Assembly (NCBI GenBank): GCA_016869195.1
Contig: VGET01000008.1
Coordinates: forward strand, 1-35,733
Source of the DNA: Alphaproteobacteria bacterium
GTDB lineage: Bacteria > Pseudomonadota > Alphaproteobacteria > UBA828
DNA length: 35,733 bases
Reading direction: 5' to 3'
Each line of letters starts with the position of its first letter. Within the stretch, counting starts at the first letter, position 1. The notes below the pieces were generated by a model, which was not told the DNA's origin, ran no database searches, and saw only the letters and a program-made list of their open reading frames with translations. Below, in pieces: positions 27,776 to 35,733 of the stretch. The translations under genes and the position numbers were made by a program.

Positions 27776-28168
27776 ATGACGAAGAACAGTCTTTGGCTCC
27801 AAGCTGCGCTGATTGCGTCCGGCCTTGTGATCGGAGGCGCCGGCAATGCCGCGGCCGACGGGCTCGTCGGCGATCCGGTGAAGGGCCAGGAGGTCTATGA
27901 GCGCTGCGAGGGCTGTCACTCGCTCGACGCCAATCGCGTCGGCCCGAAGCATCGCGGGCGCATCGGACGCAAGGCCGGAGGCGTTGAAGACTACGATTAT
28001 TCCGACGCGCTGAAATCCTCCGGCATCGTGTGGGACGAGGTGACGCTCGATCGCTGGCTGCAGGGGCCGGGCAAGCTCGTGCCCGGCACCAAGATGGGCT
28101 TCATCCTGAAGGATCCGAAAGCCCGTGCCGATGTCATCGCCTTCCTCAAGCGGGAAAGCGCCAAATAG
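27776..28168 (+). CDS. Class I c-type cytochrome, exported
   Basis: Signal peptide, single CEGCH heme motif, GPKHRGRIGRKAG, distal GTKMGF methionine. Confidence 0.92.
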   Translation: MTKNSLWLQAALIASGLVIGGAGNAAADGLVGDPVKGQEVYERCEGCHSLDANRVGPKHRGRIGRKAGGVEDYDYSDALKSSGIVWDEVTLDRWLQGPGKLVPGTKMGFILKDPKARADVIAFLKRESAK

Positions 28169-28173
28169 GGGTG

Positions 28174-28821
28174 ATGGCGACGGTGAGCGAGACCGAGCCG
28201 GCGGTGGTCGCCGATCATCTCCTCGGCTATGCTGCTGCGAAACCCGCCGCAGGCCTGCGCCCCGTGTCTTCGTCCAAGGTATCGCTCGATCTGGCTGATC
28301 TGCTGCGCCGCGTCGCGACCGGCGATGACGATGCGTTCGAGGCGCTCTATCGGGCGGCCTCACCGACGCTCTTGGGGCAGATCATCCGCAAGGTCGGCGC
28401 GCGCGATGTGGCCGAGGAGCTGCTTCAGGAATCCTTCGTCCTCATCTGGCGCCATGCCGAGCGCTATGACCCAGCGCTCGGCTCCGCGCTCGGCTGGATG
28501 GGCACCATTGCGCGCAATGCCGCGATCGATCGGCTACGCAGCCAGCGGCGCGAGGCACCGCGGACCGAGTTGCCGGACAACCCGGAAGAGCTTGACCGCA
28601 TTGCCGAACTCGCCGCGGACCCGCTGCGACTGGACGATACGCGGGCGATCCTCACCTGCCTCGAGGCGCTCGATGAGACTCCAAGACGCGCGGTTGTGCT
28701 ATCATTTTGCTACGGCTACACCCATGACGAGCTGGCTGAGGCGCTTGGCCTGCCGCTCGGCACGGTGAAAAGCGCGATCCGCCGCGCACTGCCACGGTTA
28801 AGGGCCTGCCTCGAGCCATGA
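28174..28821 (+). CDS. ECF-type sigma-70 family RNA polymerase sigma factor
   Basis: AFEALYRAASPTLLGQIIRKVG...VAEELLQESFVLIWRHAERYDPALGSALGWMGTIARNAAIDRLRSQRRE; region 4 CYGYTHDELAEALGLPLGTVKSAIRRAL. Confidence 0.93.
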   Translation: MATVSETEPAVVADHLLGYAAAKPAAGLRPVSSSKVSLDLADLLRRVATGDDDAFEALYRAASPTLLGQIIRKVGARDVAEELLQESFVLIWRHAERYDPALGSALGWMGTIARNAAIDRLRSQRREAPRTELPDNPEELDRIAELAADPLRLDDTRAILTCLEALDETPRRAVVLSFCYGYTHDELAEALGLPLGTVKSAIRRALPRLRACLEP

Positions 28822-29369
28822 CGGAACGCGAAGACCTCGACCACATCGCCGCCGAATATGTGCTCGGCCTCACCGGCGGCCTTCACTGCGAGCGCATCGA
28901 GGCGCGCCTGAAGTCCGAGCCGGCATTGGCCGAGCGTGTGAACTTCTGGCGCCTTCACTTGGCCCCGCTCGATGGCGCGGCGACGCCCGCCATGCCCTCA
29001 GCCGATACCTGGACGCGTCTCAAGGCGCGCATCGCGGCGGAGCCGAAACCGGGCGAGCATGGGCCGATAACGATTCGGGAGGCCGAGGGCGCGTGGGAGC
29101 AGCACTCGCCCGGCGTGCAGATCAAGCTCCTCAACGTCGATGCGGCGAGCGGCGCACGCTCCTATCTGCTCAAGATAGACCCGGGCAGCGAGGTGCGGGC
29201 CCATGAGCATCTGGTCGATGAAGAGTGCTACATGATCTCGGGCGAGGCGATGATCGGCGACCTGCATTTGCGCGCCGGCGACTATCATCTCATCCCGCGC
29301 CATCTCAGGCACCCGATCACGCGCTCGGAGAAGGGCGCGCTCGTGTTCGTGCGCGGCAAGGTCGCCTGA
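28818..29369 (+). CDS. Anti-sigma factor with ChrR-like cupin domain
   Basis: ATGA overlap with sigma gene; RskA-like N-terminus (DHIAAEYVLGLTGG...ERVNFWRLHLAPLDG) and cupin YLLKIDPGSEVRAHEHLVDEECYMISGEAMIGDLHLRAGDYHLIPRHLRHP. Confidence 0.85.
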   Translation: MTEREDLDHIAAEYVLGLTGGLHCERIEARLKSEPALAERVNFWRLHLAPLDGAATPAMPSADTWTRLKARIAAEPKPGEHGPITIREAEGAWEQHSPGVQIKLLNVDAASGARSYLLKIDPGSEVRAHEHLVDEECYMISGEAMIGDLHLRAGDYHLIPRHLRHPITRSEKGALVFVRGKVA

Positions 29370-29387
29370 ATAGCGCGTGCTGCGCGC

Positions 29388-32183
29388 CTAATGCGCGCTC
29401 GCCCAGTTGTTGCCGATCCCGGTATCGACCGTGAGCGGCACGGAGAGTGACGCCGCCCCCTCCATCACCTTCTTCACCAGCGCCGCGGTCTCCTTCGCTT
29501 CGTCCTCCGGCACCTCGAAGACGAGCTCGTCGTGCACCTGTAAGAGCATGCGGGCCTTGAGCTTGGCCTTCTCGAGCGCGGGGTCGATGCGCTGCATCGC
29601 GCGCTTGATCACGTCCGCCGCCGTGCCCTGGATCGGCGCGTTGATCGCGGCCCGCTCCTGAAAGCCGCGCATCGCCGGGTTCTTGTCATTGATGCCTGAG
29701 AGGTGCACGCGCCGGCCGAACAGGGTCGTGACATAGCCCTTGGCGCGCGCGGTCTCCTTCGCCTTGTCCATATAGGCGCGGATGCCGGGATAGCGCTTGA
29801 AATAGGCCTCGATATAGGCGCGCGCGGCCGCTTGCTCGACGCCGATCTGGCGCGCGAGGCCGAAGGGCGAGATGCCGTAGATAATGCCGAAATTGATCGC
29901 CTTGGCGCTGCGCCTGACCATCGGGTCCATGCCCTCGATCGGCACGCCGAACACCTGGCTCGCGGTCAAGGCGTGAATGTCCTGACCTTTCTTGAATGCC
30001 TCTTTCAGCCCGTCGACCCCGGCGATGTGCGCGAGGATGCGCAGCTCAATCTGAGAATAGTCGGCCGAGAGCAGCACATGGCCCTTTGAGGCGATAAAGG
30101 CCTCGCGGATCTTGCGGCCTTCCTCGGTGCGCACCGGAATGTTCTGCAGGTTCGGCTCGGTCGAGGCGAGCCGGCCGGTCGCCGCGCCGACCATGGAGTA
30201 GGAGGTGTGCACCCGCCCGGTCTCGGGGTGGATGTATTCGACGAGCGCATCGGTGTAGGTGCTCTTGAGCTTGGAGAGCTGGCGCCAATCGAGCACGCGG
30301 GCGGGCAGGTCATGGCCTTGCGCCGCGAGGCCGTCGAGCACGTCGGAATCCGTGCCATAGGCGCCGGTCTTGCCCTTCTTGCCGCCTTCGAGGCCCATTT
30401 CCTCGAACAGGATGTCGCCGAGCTGCTTGGGCGAGCCGATGTTGAAGCTGCGGCGCGCGAGCTTGTGGATTTCCTTCTCCAGCGTCGCGATGCGGCCGGA
30501 GAAATCCTCGGAGAGGCGGGCGAGCGCCGCGCGGTCGACCAGGATGCCGGCGCTCTCCATGCGCGCGAGCACCGGAATGAGCGGGCGCTCGATCGTCTCG
30601 TACATCGTGCACAGATGTTCCGGCACGAGGCGCGGCTTCAGAAGCTGGTGAAGACGCAGCGTGACCTCGGCATCCTCGGCCGCGTAGTCGCGTGCCTTGT
30701 CGAGCGGCACTTTATCGAACGTCACCTGGCTCTTGCCGGTGCCGGCCACCTCCTTGAAGCTGATCGTCTTGTGGCCGAGGTGCAGCAGCGAGAGCTCGTC
30801 CATGCCGTGGCCGTGCTTGCCGCCCTCGAGCACGAACGAGATCAGCATCGAATCATCGACCGGTCCAAGCGTGATGCCGTAGCGCGCAAACACGCGCATA
30901 TCGTATTTGATGTTGTGGCCCACTTTCAGCACCGCCTCGTGCTCCAACAATGGCTTGAGCGCGTCGAGTGCCTCTGTCAGCGGAATCTGCTGGATCGGCC
31001 CGCTGCCCAAGAGGTCGCCCGCGACATGGCCGACCGGCACATAGCAGGCATGTCCCGGCTCGAGCGCGAGCGAGATGCCGACGAGATCGGCGCGCGACGG
31101 CTCAAGCGATGTCGTCTCGGTATCGACCGTGACGCAGCCTGCCTCGCGCGCCCGCGCGATCCAGTCCTTCAGAGCATCCAGTGTCTGCACCAGATCGTAG
31201 CGCGCCGGACCGTCTTGCGTTTTGGCCGGCGCCGCCTCTTTCGTTGCAGGCCTGTGCTCGCTCCGTGTCGTCGAAGTCGCGGGCCCTGAAGTGTCCGGCG
31301 CATTGGCCACACCCAGGCGCGTCAGCACGGAGCGGAACTCCTGCGCCTCGAGAAAGGCGCGCAGCGTCTCCGGCACGAAGGGCTTGCGCGCCAGCTCGTC
31401 GATCGACGCCGGCACGGGCGCATCGGCACGCAGGCGCACGAGCTCGCGCGAGAGCCGCGCCTTCTCCGCATGCCCGATCAGGCTCTCGCGCCGCTTCGGC
31501 TGCTTGATCTCGCCGGCGCGCGCCAGGAGCGTGTCGAGATCGCCATAAATGTTGATCAGCTCGGCCGCGGTCTTGACCCCGATGCCCGGCACACCCGGCA
31601 CGTTGTCGGCGGAATCGCCGGCGAGCGCCTGGACATCGACCACGCGCTCCGGCCCGACACCGAACTTCTCCTTCACCTCGTCCGAGCCGATCTCGCGGTT
31701 CTTGAAGAAGTCGTAGAGCACCACGTCGTGGTCCTCGACGAGCTGCATCAGGTCCTTGTCCGATGAGACGATGGTCACCTTGCCGCCGCGCGCACGCTCG
31801 AGCTTGGTATAGGTCGCGATCACATCATCGGCCTCGAAGCCTTCGAGCTCGATCGCCGGCAGGCCGAAGGCGCGCGTCGCCTCGCGCACCAGCGGAAACT
31901 GCGGCACGAGCTCAGGCGGCGTCTCCGGACGGTGCGCCTTGTATTCCTTGTAGAGATCGTTGCGGAAGGTGAAGCGCCCCGCATCGAACACCACGGCCAC
32001 CGCATCGGCCTCCACATCACGCATCACCTTCATCAACATGTTGACAAAGCCGAGCACCGCGCCAACCGGCGTACCGTCCTTCCGCGTAAAGGGCGGCAAC
32101 GCATGAAAGGCGCGGAACACGAAGCCCGACGCATCGATCAGGAACAAATGGTGCGGGTGAGCCAGCGACTTTTCGTCCTTCAT
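29388..32183 (-). CDS. polA: DNA polymerase I
   Basis: 931 aa; 5'-3' exonuclease, DTETTS 3'-5' exonuclease motif, LLSADYSQIELRILAHIAG, QVHDELVFEVPEDE. Confidence 0.98.
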   Translation of the reverse strand: MKDEKSLAHPHHLFLIDASGFVFRAFHALPPFTRKDGTPVGAVLGFVNMLMKVMRDVEADAVAVVFDAGRFTFRNDLYKEYKAHRPETPPELVPQFPLVREATRAFGLPAIELEGFEADDVIATYTKLERARGGKVTIVSSDKDLMQLVEDHDVVLYDFFKNREIGSDEVKEKFGVGPERVVDVQALAGDSADNVPGVPGIGVKTAAELINIYGDLDTLLARAGEIKQPKRRESLIGHAEKARLSRELVRLRADAPVPASIDELARKPFVPETLRAFLEAQEFRSVLTRLGVANAPDTSGPATSTTRSEHRPATKEAAPAKTQDGPARYDLVQTLDALKDWIARAREAGCVTVDTETTSLEPSRADLVGISLALEPGHACYVPVGHVAGDLLGSGPIQQIPLTEALDALKPLLEHEAVLKVGHNIKYDMRVFARYGITLGPVDDSMLISFVLEGGKHGHGMDELSLLHLGHKTISFKEVAGTGKSQVTFDKVPLDKARDYAAEDAEVTLRLHQLLKPRLVPEHLCTMYETIERPLIPVLARMESAGILVDRAALARLSEDFSGRIATLEKEIHKLARRSFNIGSPKQLGDILFEEMGLEGGKKGKTGAYGTDSDVLDGLAAQGHDLPARVLDWRQLSKLKSTYTDALVEYIHPETGRVHTSYSMVGAATGRLASTEPNLQNIPVRTEEGRKIREAFIASKGHVLLSADYSQIELRILAHIAGVDGLKEAFKKGQDIHALTASQVFGVPIEGMDPMVRRSAKAINFGIIYGISPFGLARQIGVEQAAARAYIEAYFKRYPGIRAYMDKAKETARAKGYVTTLFGRRVHLSGINDKNPAMRGFQERAAINAPIQGTAADVIKRAMQRIDPALEKAKLKARMLLQVHDELVFEVPEDEAKETAALVKKVMEGAASLSVPLTVDTGIGNNWASAH

Positions 32184-32224
32184 CGGAAATTTCCGATTGT
32201 TGCCAACATCGCGTGTGCCTCGCC

Positions 32225-32297
32225 CTCACGCTTCGACAGGCTCAGCATGAGAGCTCAAATCTGTTGCGACCTCATCCTGAGCCTGTCGAAGGATGAG
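32225..32297. repeat. REP-like imperfect inverted repeat
   Basis: Arms ctcacgcttcgacaggctcagcatgag (32225-32251) and ctcatcctgagcctgtcgaaggatgag (32271-32297); reverse complements match at 24 of 27 positions. Confidence 0.85.
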
Positions 32298-32400
32298 GCG
32301 GATCGGAGGTCGATCACAGGGCGTTCGGTCATTGCTTGCCAGGGGCAGCGGCCACTCCCACTATGCCACGCCCCGACGCCGCCTCCCATCGAGGAACCGC

Positions 32401-33591
32401 ATGAACGCTGAGAGCTCGCTTCCGCCGGTGCCCGGCTGGCGCTCGCCCGCGGTCAGGCTTTCGCTGTTCTATGGCGTGTTCTTTCTGGTCGCCGGTGTGC
32501 TGGCGCCGTTCTGGCCGATGTTCCTCGATGGCCGCGGCTTCAATGCCGAGCAGATCGGGCTCCTGCTCGGTATCAATCTGTGGGCGCGCACCCTCGCGGG
32601 TCCGCTCGCCGCGCGCCTCGCCGACACGTTCCACAATGCGCGTGCGGTCATCGTCGGCTGCTCGGTGACCGCGCTCATCGTCGCCTGCGCGCTGTTCGGC
32701 GTGACCAGCCATCTCGCGATCTTCGCGATCAGCTCGCTCTTCTATTTCCTGTTCTCCGGCATCATGCCGCTGGCCGAGGCGATCACCTTACGCGCGACCG
32801 ATGCGCACCGCGGCTATGGCCGCATTCGCCTGTGGGGCTCGATCAGCTTCGTCTCGGCGGCCTTCGTCGGTGGCCTGGTGCTCCAGTTCTATGGCCGACT
32901 CTCGCCCGACACGGTGCTGTGGCTCGTGGTCATCACCATGGGCCTTGTCGTGCTGGTCACGCCCACCATGCCGCCGCTCAACCCGCCGCACGCTTCGCCC
33001 AGCCGGGGCGCCTTCCGCGCGCTCATGACCAGCCCGCCATTTCTCCTGATGATCGCCGCGGCCGGCCTGATCCACGGCGCCCACGCGGTGCAGTTTGGCT
33101 TCGGTAGTCTTCATTGGAAGGCGGCGGGCTATCCCGATTGGCTGATCGGCACGCTCTGGGCCGAAGGCTCGATCGCCGAGATCCTGCTGTTCGCCTTTGG
33201 CGGGCCGTTGGTGCAGCGCCTTGGGCCCAGCCGGCTCCTCATCATTGCGGGCCTGCTCGGCGCGATTCGCTGGCTCGCCTTCGGATTCACCACGGACCTC
33301 GCGGTGGTGGCGCCGATCCAGTTGCTGCACGCCGCCAATTTCGGCGCCATGCATCTCGGCGCCATGCTGTTCATCACCCGTGCCATCCCGCCGGGCCATG
33401 CCAACATGGCGCAGAGCCTCTATTCCGGTATCACGGTCGGCGCGCTGATGGGGGGCTCGATGCTGCTGGCCGGTGTTCTCTATCGGGGTGATCCGGCCTC
33501 GGCCTATTTCGCGGCCGCCGCCATGTCCATCATCGGGGCCGGCGCGGCTGTGTGGCTTGGCGTGACGTGGCGGGAGCGCGCGCAGGCTTGA
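32401..33591 (+). CDS. MFS transporter (phenylpropionate-permease/HcaT-like family)
   Basis: Start MNAESSLPPVPGWRSPAVRLSLFYGVFFLVAGVLAPFWPMFLDGRGFNAEQIGLLL; 12-TM-like hydrophobicity. Confidence 0.87.
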   Translation: MNAESSLPPVPGWRSPAVRLSLFYGVFFLVAGVLAPFWPMFLDGRGFNAEQIGLLLGINLWARTLAGPLAARLADTFHNARAVIVGCSVTALIVACALFGVTSHLAIFAISSLFYFLFSGIMPLAEAITLRATDAHRGYGRIRLWGSISFVSAAFVGGLVLQFYGRLSPDTVLWLVVITMGLVVLVTPTMPPLNPPHASPSRGAFRALMTSPPFLLMIAAAGLIHGAHAVQFGFGSLHWKAAGYPDWLIGTLWAEGSIAEILLFAFGGPLVQRLGPSRLLIIAGLLGAIRWLAFGFTTDLAVVAPIQLLHAANFGAMHLGAMLFITRAIPPGHANMAQSLYSGITVGALMGGSMLLAGVLYRGDPASAYFAAAAMSIIGAGAAVWLGVTWRERAQA

Positions 33592-34077
33592 TCAGCAAAT
33601 GACCTTTTCCAACATCTCCACATAGGGCTCGAAGCCGAAGCGGCGATAGGCCCGGCGCGCTTCATTGTTGGCTGAGAGCACCTCGATGCGAAGCCGCGCC
33701 ATGCCGCGTTCTCGGGCAAAGGCCTCGGCCCGATCGAGCAGCATTTGAGCGATCCCTCTTCCGCGCTGCGCCTGCGCCACGCAGATATCGGAGACCAGCA
33801 CGAAGGTCGCGGAGTCGGCGGTCTCTTCCGGCCCCTCATAGTGATCAATCAAAAAGGCGACGAAGCCGACGACGCCGCCCTCGAGCTCCGCGACCCAGAG
33901 CTCGCCCCCGCTGGCGGTGAGATGGCGCTCGAGATAGGCAAGATACGCCTCCGCGATCTGTGCGCCCGGCAACAGGCCGTCATGCAGACGTCGCTCGTGC
34001 TCCTGCAGCTCGATGATCAGGGTGAGGAGCGCCGGGCGATCGCGCGCTTCGCTCGGCCTGAGGACGGACTCGGCCAA
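33592..34077 (-). CDS. GNAT family N-acetyltransferase
   Basis: 161 aa; ICVAQAQRGRGIAQMLLDRAEAFARERGMARLRIEVLSANNEARRAYRRFGFEPY. Confidence 0.92.
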   Translation of the reverse strand: MAESVLRPSEARDRPALLTLIIELQEHERRLHDGLLPGAQIAEAYLAYLERHLTASGGELWVAELEGGVVGFVAFLIDHYEGPEETADSATFVLVSDICVAQAQRGRGIAQMLLDRAEAFARERGMARLRIEVLSANNEARRAYRRFGFEPYVEMLEKVIC

Positions 34078-34093
34078 ACTCGCCCCTCTGCTC

Positions 34094-34273
34094 CTAATGC
34101 CCGCCCGCGGCCTTGGCGCCGCGTTTCAGCACATAGCGCCGGCCGCAATAGGGGCAGTCGACCTCGCCCTTGGCCTCGAGGCTTAAGTACACCATGGGGT
34201 GCCCGAGCGGCCCGCCACCGCCGTCGCAACCGACGTTCAGGTTCTCGACCTCGATGGTTTCAGGCGCTTGCAT
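34094..34273 (-). CDS. CHCC-type zinc-finger domain protein
   Basis: 59 aa; NVGCDGGGGPLGHPMVYLSLEAKGEVDCPYCGRRYVLK. Confidence 0.87.
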   Translation of the reverse strand: MQAPETIEVENLNVGCDGGGGPLGHPMVYLSLEAKGEVDCPYCGRRYVLKRGAKAAGGH

Positions 34274-34340
34274 GGGGCTGGCCTCTGATTGACGCTGGCG
34301 GGGGGCCGATGATACCGATGGCGCCGGCCGGTTCAACCGC

Positions 34341-35336
34341 TTGCGCCATTTTCCCACCTTGATCTCCTTATCGTCGTCCAGCCAAAGCGCCGCAATCTCG
34401 ATCAGCGGCCTGACCAAGGTCTATCGCCGGCGCACCGGCAAGACGGTCGAGGCCCTTAAAGGCATCGATCTCGAGGTGCCGCGCGGCTCGTTTTTCGGCC
34501 TGCTCGGGCCCAATGGCGCGGGCAAGTCGACCCTGATCAACATCGTCGCCGGGCTCACGCGCAAGACGGCGGGCCGGGCGCTGATTTGCGGCCACGACAT
34601 CGAGCGCGACATGCGGGCCGCGCGCCGCTCCATCGGCGTGGTGCCGCAGGAGCTCGTGCTCGACCCGTTCTTTCCGGCGCGCGAGGCGCTCGAGGTTCAT
34701 GCCGGGCTCTATGGCGTGCCCAAGGCCGAGCGGCGCACGGACGAATTGCTCGAGGCGGTCGGCCTCACGGCCGAGGCGCACACCTATGCGCGCGCGCTCT
34801 CGGGCGGCATGCGAAGGCGCCTCATGGTGGCGAAGGCGCTGGTGCACAACCCGCCGGTCGTCGTGCTCGATGAGCCGACCGCGGGCGTTGACGTCGAGCT
34901 GCGCCAGCAGCTCTGGCGCTATATGCGCGCGCTCAACGCCAAGGGCACCTCGATCGTCCTCACCACGCACTATCTGGAGGAGGCCGAGGCGCTTTGCGAC
35001 CGCATCGCGATCATCGACAAAGGCGCGCTGATCGCGTGCGAGCCGACCGAAACGCTCATTGCCCGGCTCGATCACAAGGAGCTCCACATTACCGCGACGG
35101 CCGATCTCGACGGCGTGCCTGAGAGCCTCGCGCGCTTCGAGCCGAGCTTCGAGCCGCCGCGGCGCCTGACGCTCCATTATCGGCGCGGCGAGATCGGCAT
35201 CGATGCGCTGCTCGATGCGGTGCGCCAGGCCGGCGTCGGCATCGCGGATCTCACCACCGAGGAAAGCCGGCTCGAGGACGTGTTCCTGCACCTGACACGA
35301 CGCGACGGTGCTTTACAATCGAACCCCGGCCGATAG
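34341..35336 (+). CDS. ABC transporter ATP-binding protein
   Basis: Walker [10 protein letters not shown], signature [15 protein letters not shown], Walker [14 protein letters not shown]-loop [11 protein letters not shown]. Exact start uncertain. Confidence 0.93.
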   Translation: MRHFPTLISLSSSSQSAAISISGLTKVYRRRTGKTVEALKGIDLEVPRGSFFGLLGPNGAGKSTLINIVAGLTRKTAGRALICGHDIERDMRAARRSIGVVPQELVLDPFFPAREALEVHAGLYGVPKAERRTDELLEAVGLTAEAHTYARALSGGMRRRLMVAKALVHNPPVVVLDEPTAGVDVELRQQLWRYMRALNAKGTSIVLTTHYLEEAEALCDRIAIIDKGALIACEPTETLIARLDHKELHITATADLDGVPESLARFEPSFEPPRRLTLHYRRGEIGIDALLDAVRQAGVGIADLTTEESRLEDVFLHLTRRDGALQSNPGR

Positions 35337-35383
35337 AGTAGCCCCAGTTCCGAGCCCCTTTTTCCGGGCCGGCGCCACCTTGT

Positions 35384-35460
<77 letters not shown>

Positions 35461-35549
35461 ATTAAATCAAATAGTTATAACTGTCTTGAAACTGCCTGAT
35501 TGGTGGCTGGCAACCATATGGCAACCACTGGCGGGCGTTTCGCCGACCA

Positions 35550-35733
35550 TCAATCGAAGGGAACGACTGCCAGACCCAAACGCTTCGCTCTCTCGGAGAT
35601 CTTGTTAAACCCTACCGACCAGGCCGCTTCGCTCCGTGCCTCCGCGCGTTCCAGCCTCTCAAGCAGTCGGTCATAGGTTTTCCAGCGCATCCACCTCGGC
35701 TTGGGCGGAGGAACAGCCTCGTGGCCCCAATCG
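35550..35733 (-). CDS. Hypothetical protein, C-terminal fragment (5' end outside window)
   Basis: Open reverse frame ...DWGHEAVPPPKPRWMRWKTYDRLLERLERAEARSEAAWSVGFNKISERAKRLGLAVVPFD-stop (TGA at 35552-35550). Confidence 0.45.
   Translation of the reverse strand, partial: DWGHEAVPPPKPRWMRWKTYDRLLERLERAEARSEAAWSVGFNKISERAKRLGLAVVPFD

Overview
GC-rich (by eye), alphaproteobacterial-type chromosomal window with mostly intact, compactly packed housekeeping and accessory genes on both strands. Recognisable blocks, left to right: (1) a minus-strand cluster GNAT acetyltransferase > RLAN/RimK-like ATP-grasp ligase > MMPL/RND exporter (exporter runs off the left edge); (2) a CaiB/BaiF CoA-transferase, DUF1330, HPP, Sel1-repeat and haloacid dehalogenase genes; (3) HpnI-like and HpnL-like hopanoid-associated genes; (4) an SDR, then an mscL gene interrupted by one in-frame TGA, then a D-2-hydroxyacid dehydrogenase; (5) SDR, DMT transporter and a peptidoglycan-binding/helical-repeat protein; (6) PAS-like protein, Hsp20 and DUF1150; (7) a ChvI-ChvG-like two-component system with an M23 peptidase, then MATE, HugZ-like and pckA; (8) CBS protein, His-rich secreted protein and PuuE-like deacetylase; (9) Tat-type ferritin-like protein, cytochrome c, ECF sigma and cupin anti-sigma; (10) polA, a REP-like inverted repeat, MFS, GNAT, CHCC zinc finger, ABC ATPase and tRNA-Arg(CCG), followed by a possible island boundary. 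The best candidates for something undescribed are the GNAT/ATP-grasp/MMPL cluster, the ferritin-like/cytochrome c/ECF/cupin cluster and the TGA-interrupted mscL. All assignments are from reading the sequence and recalled family motifs; no searches were run.
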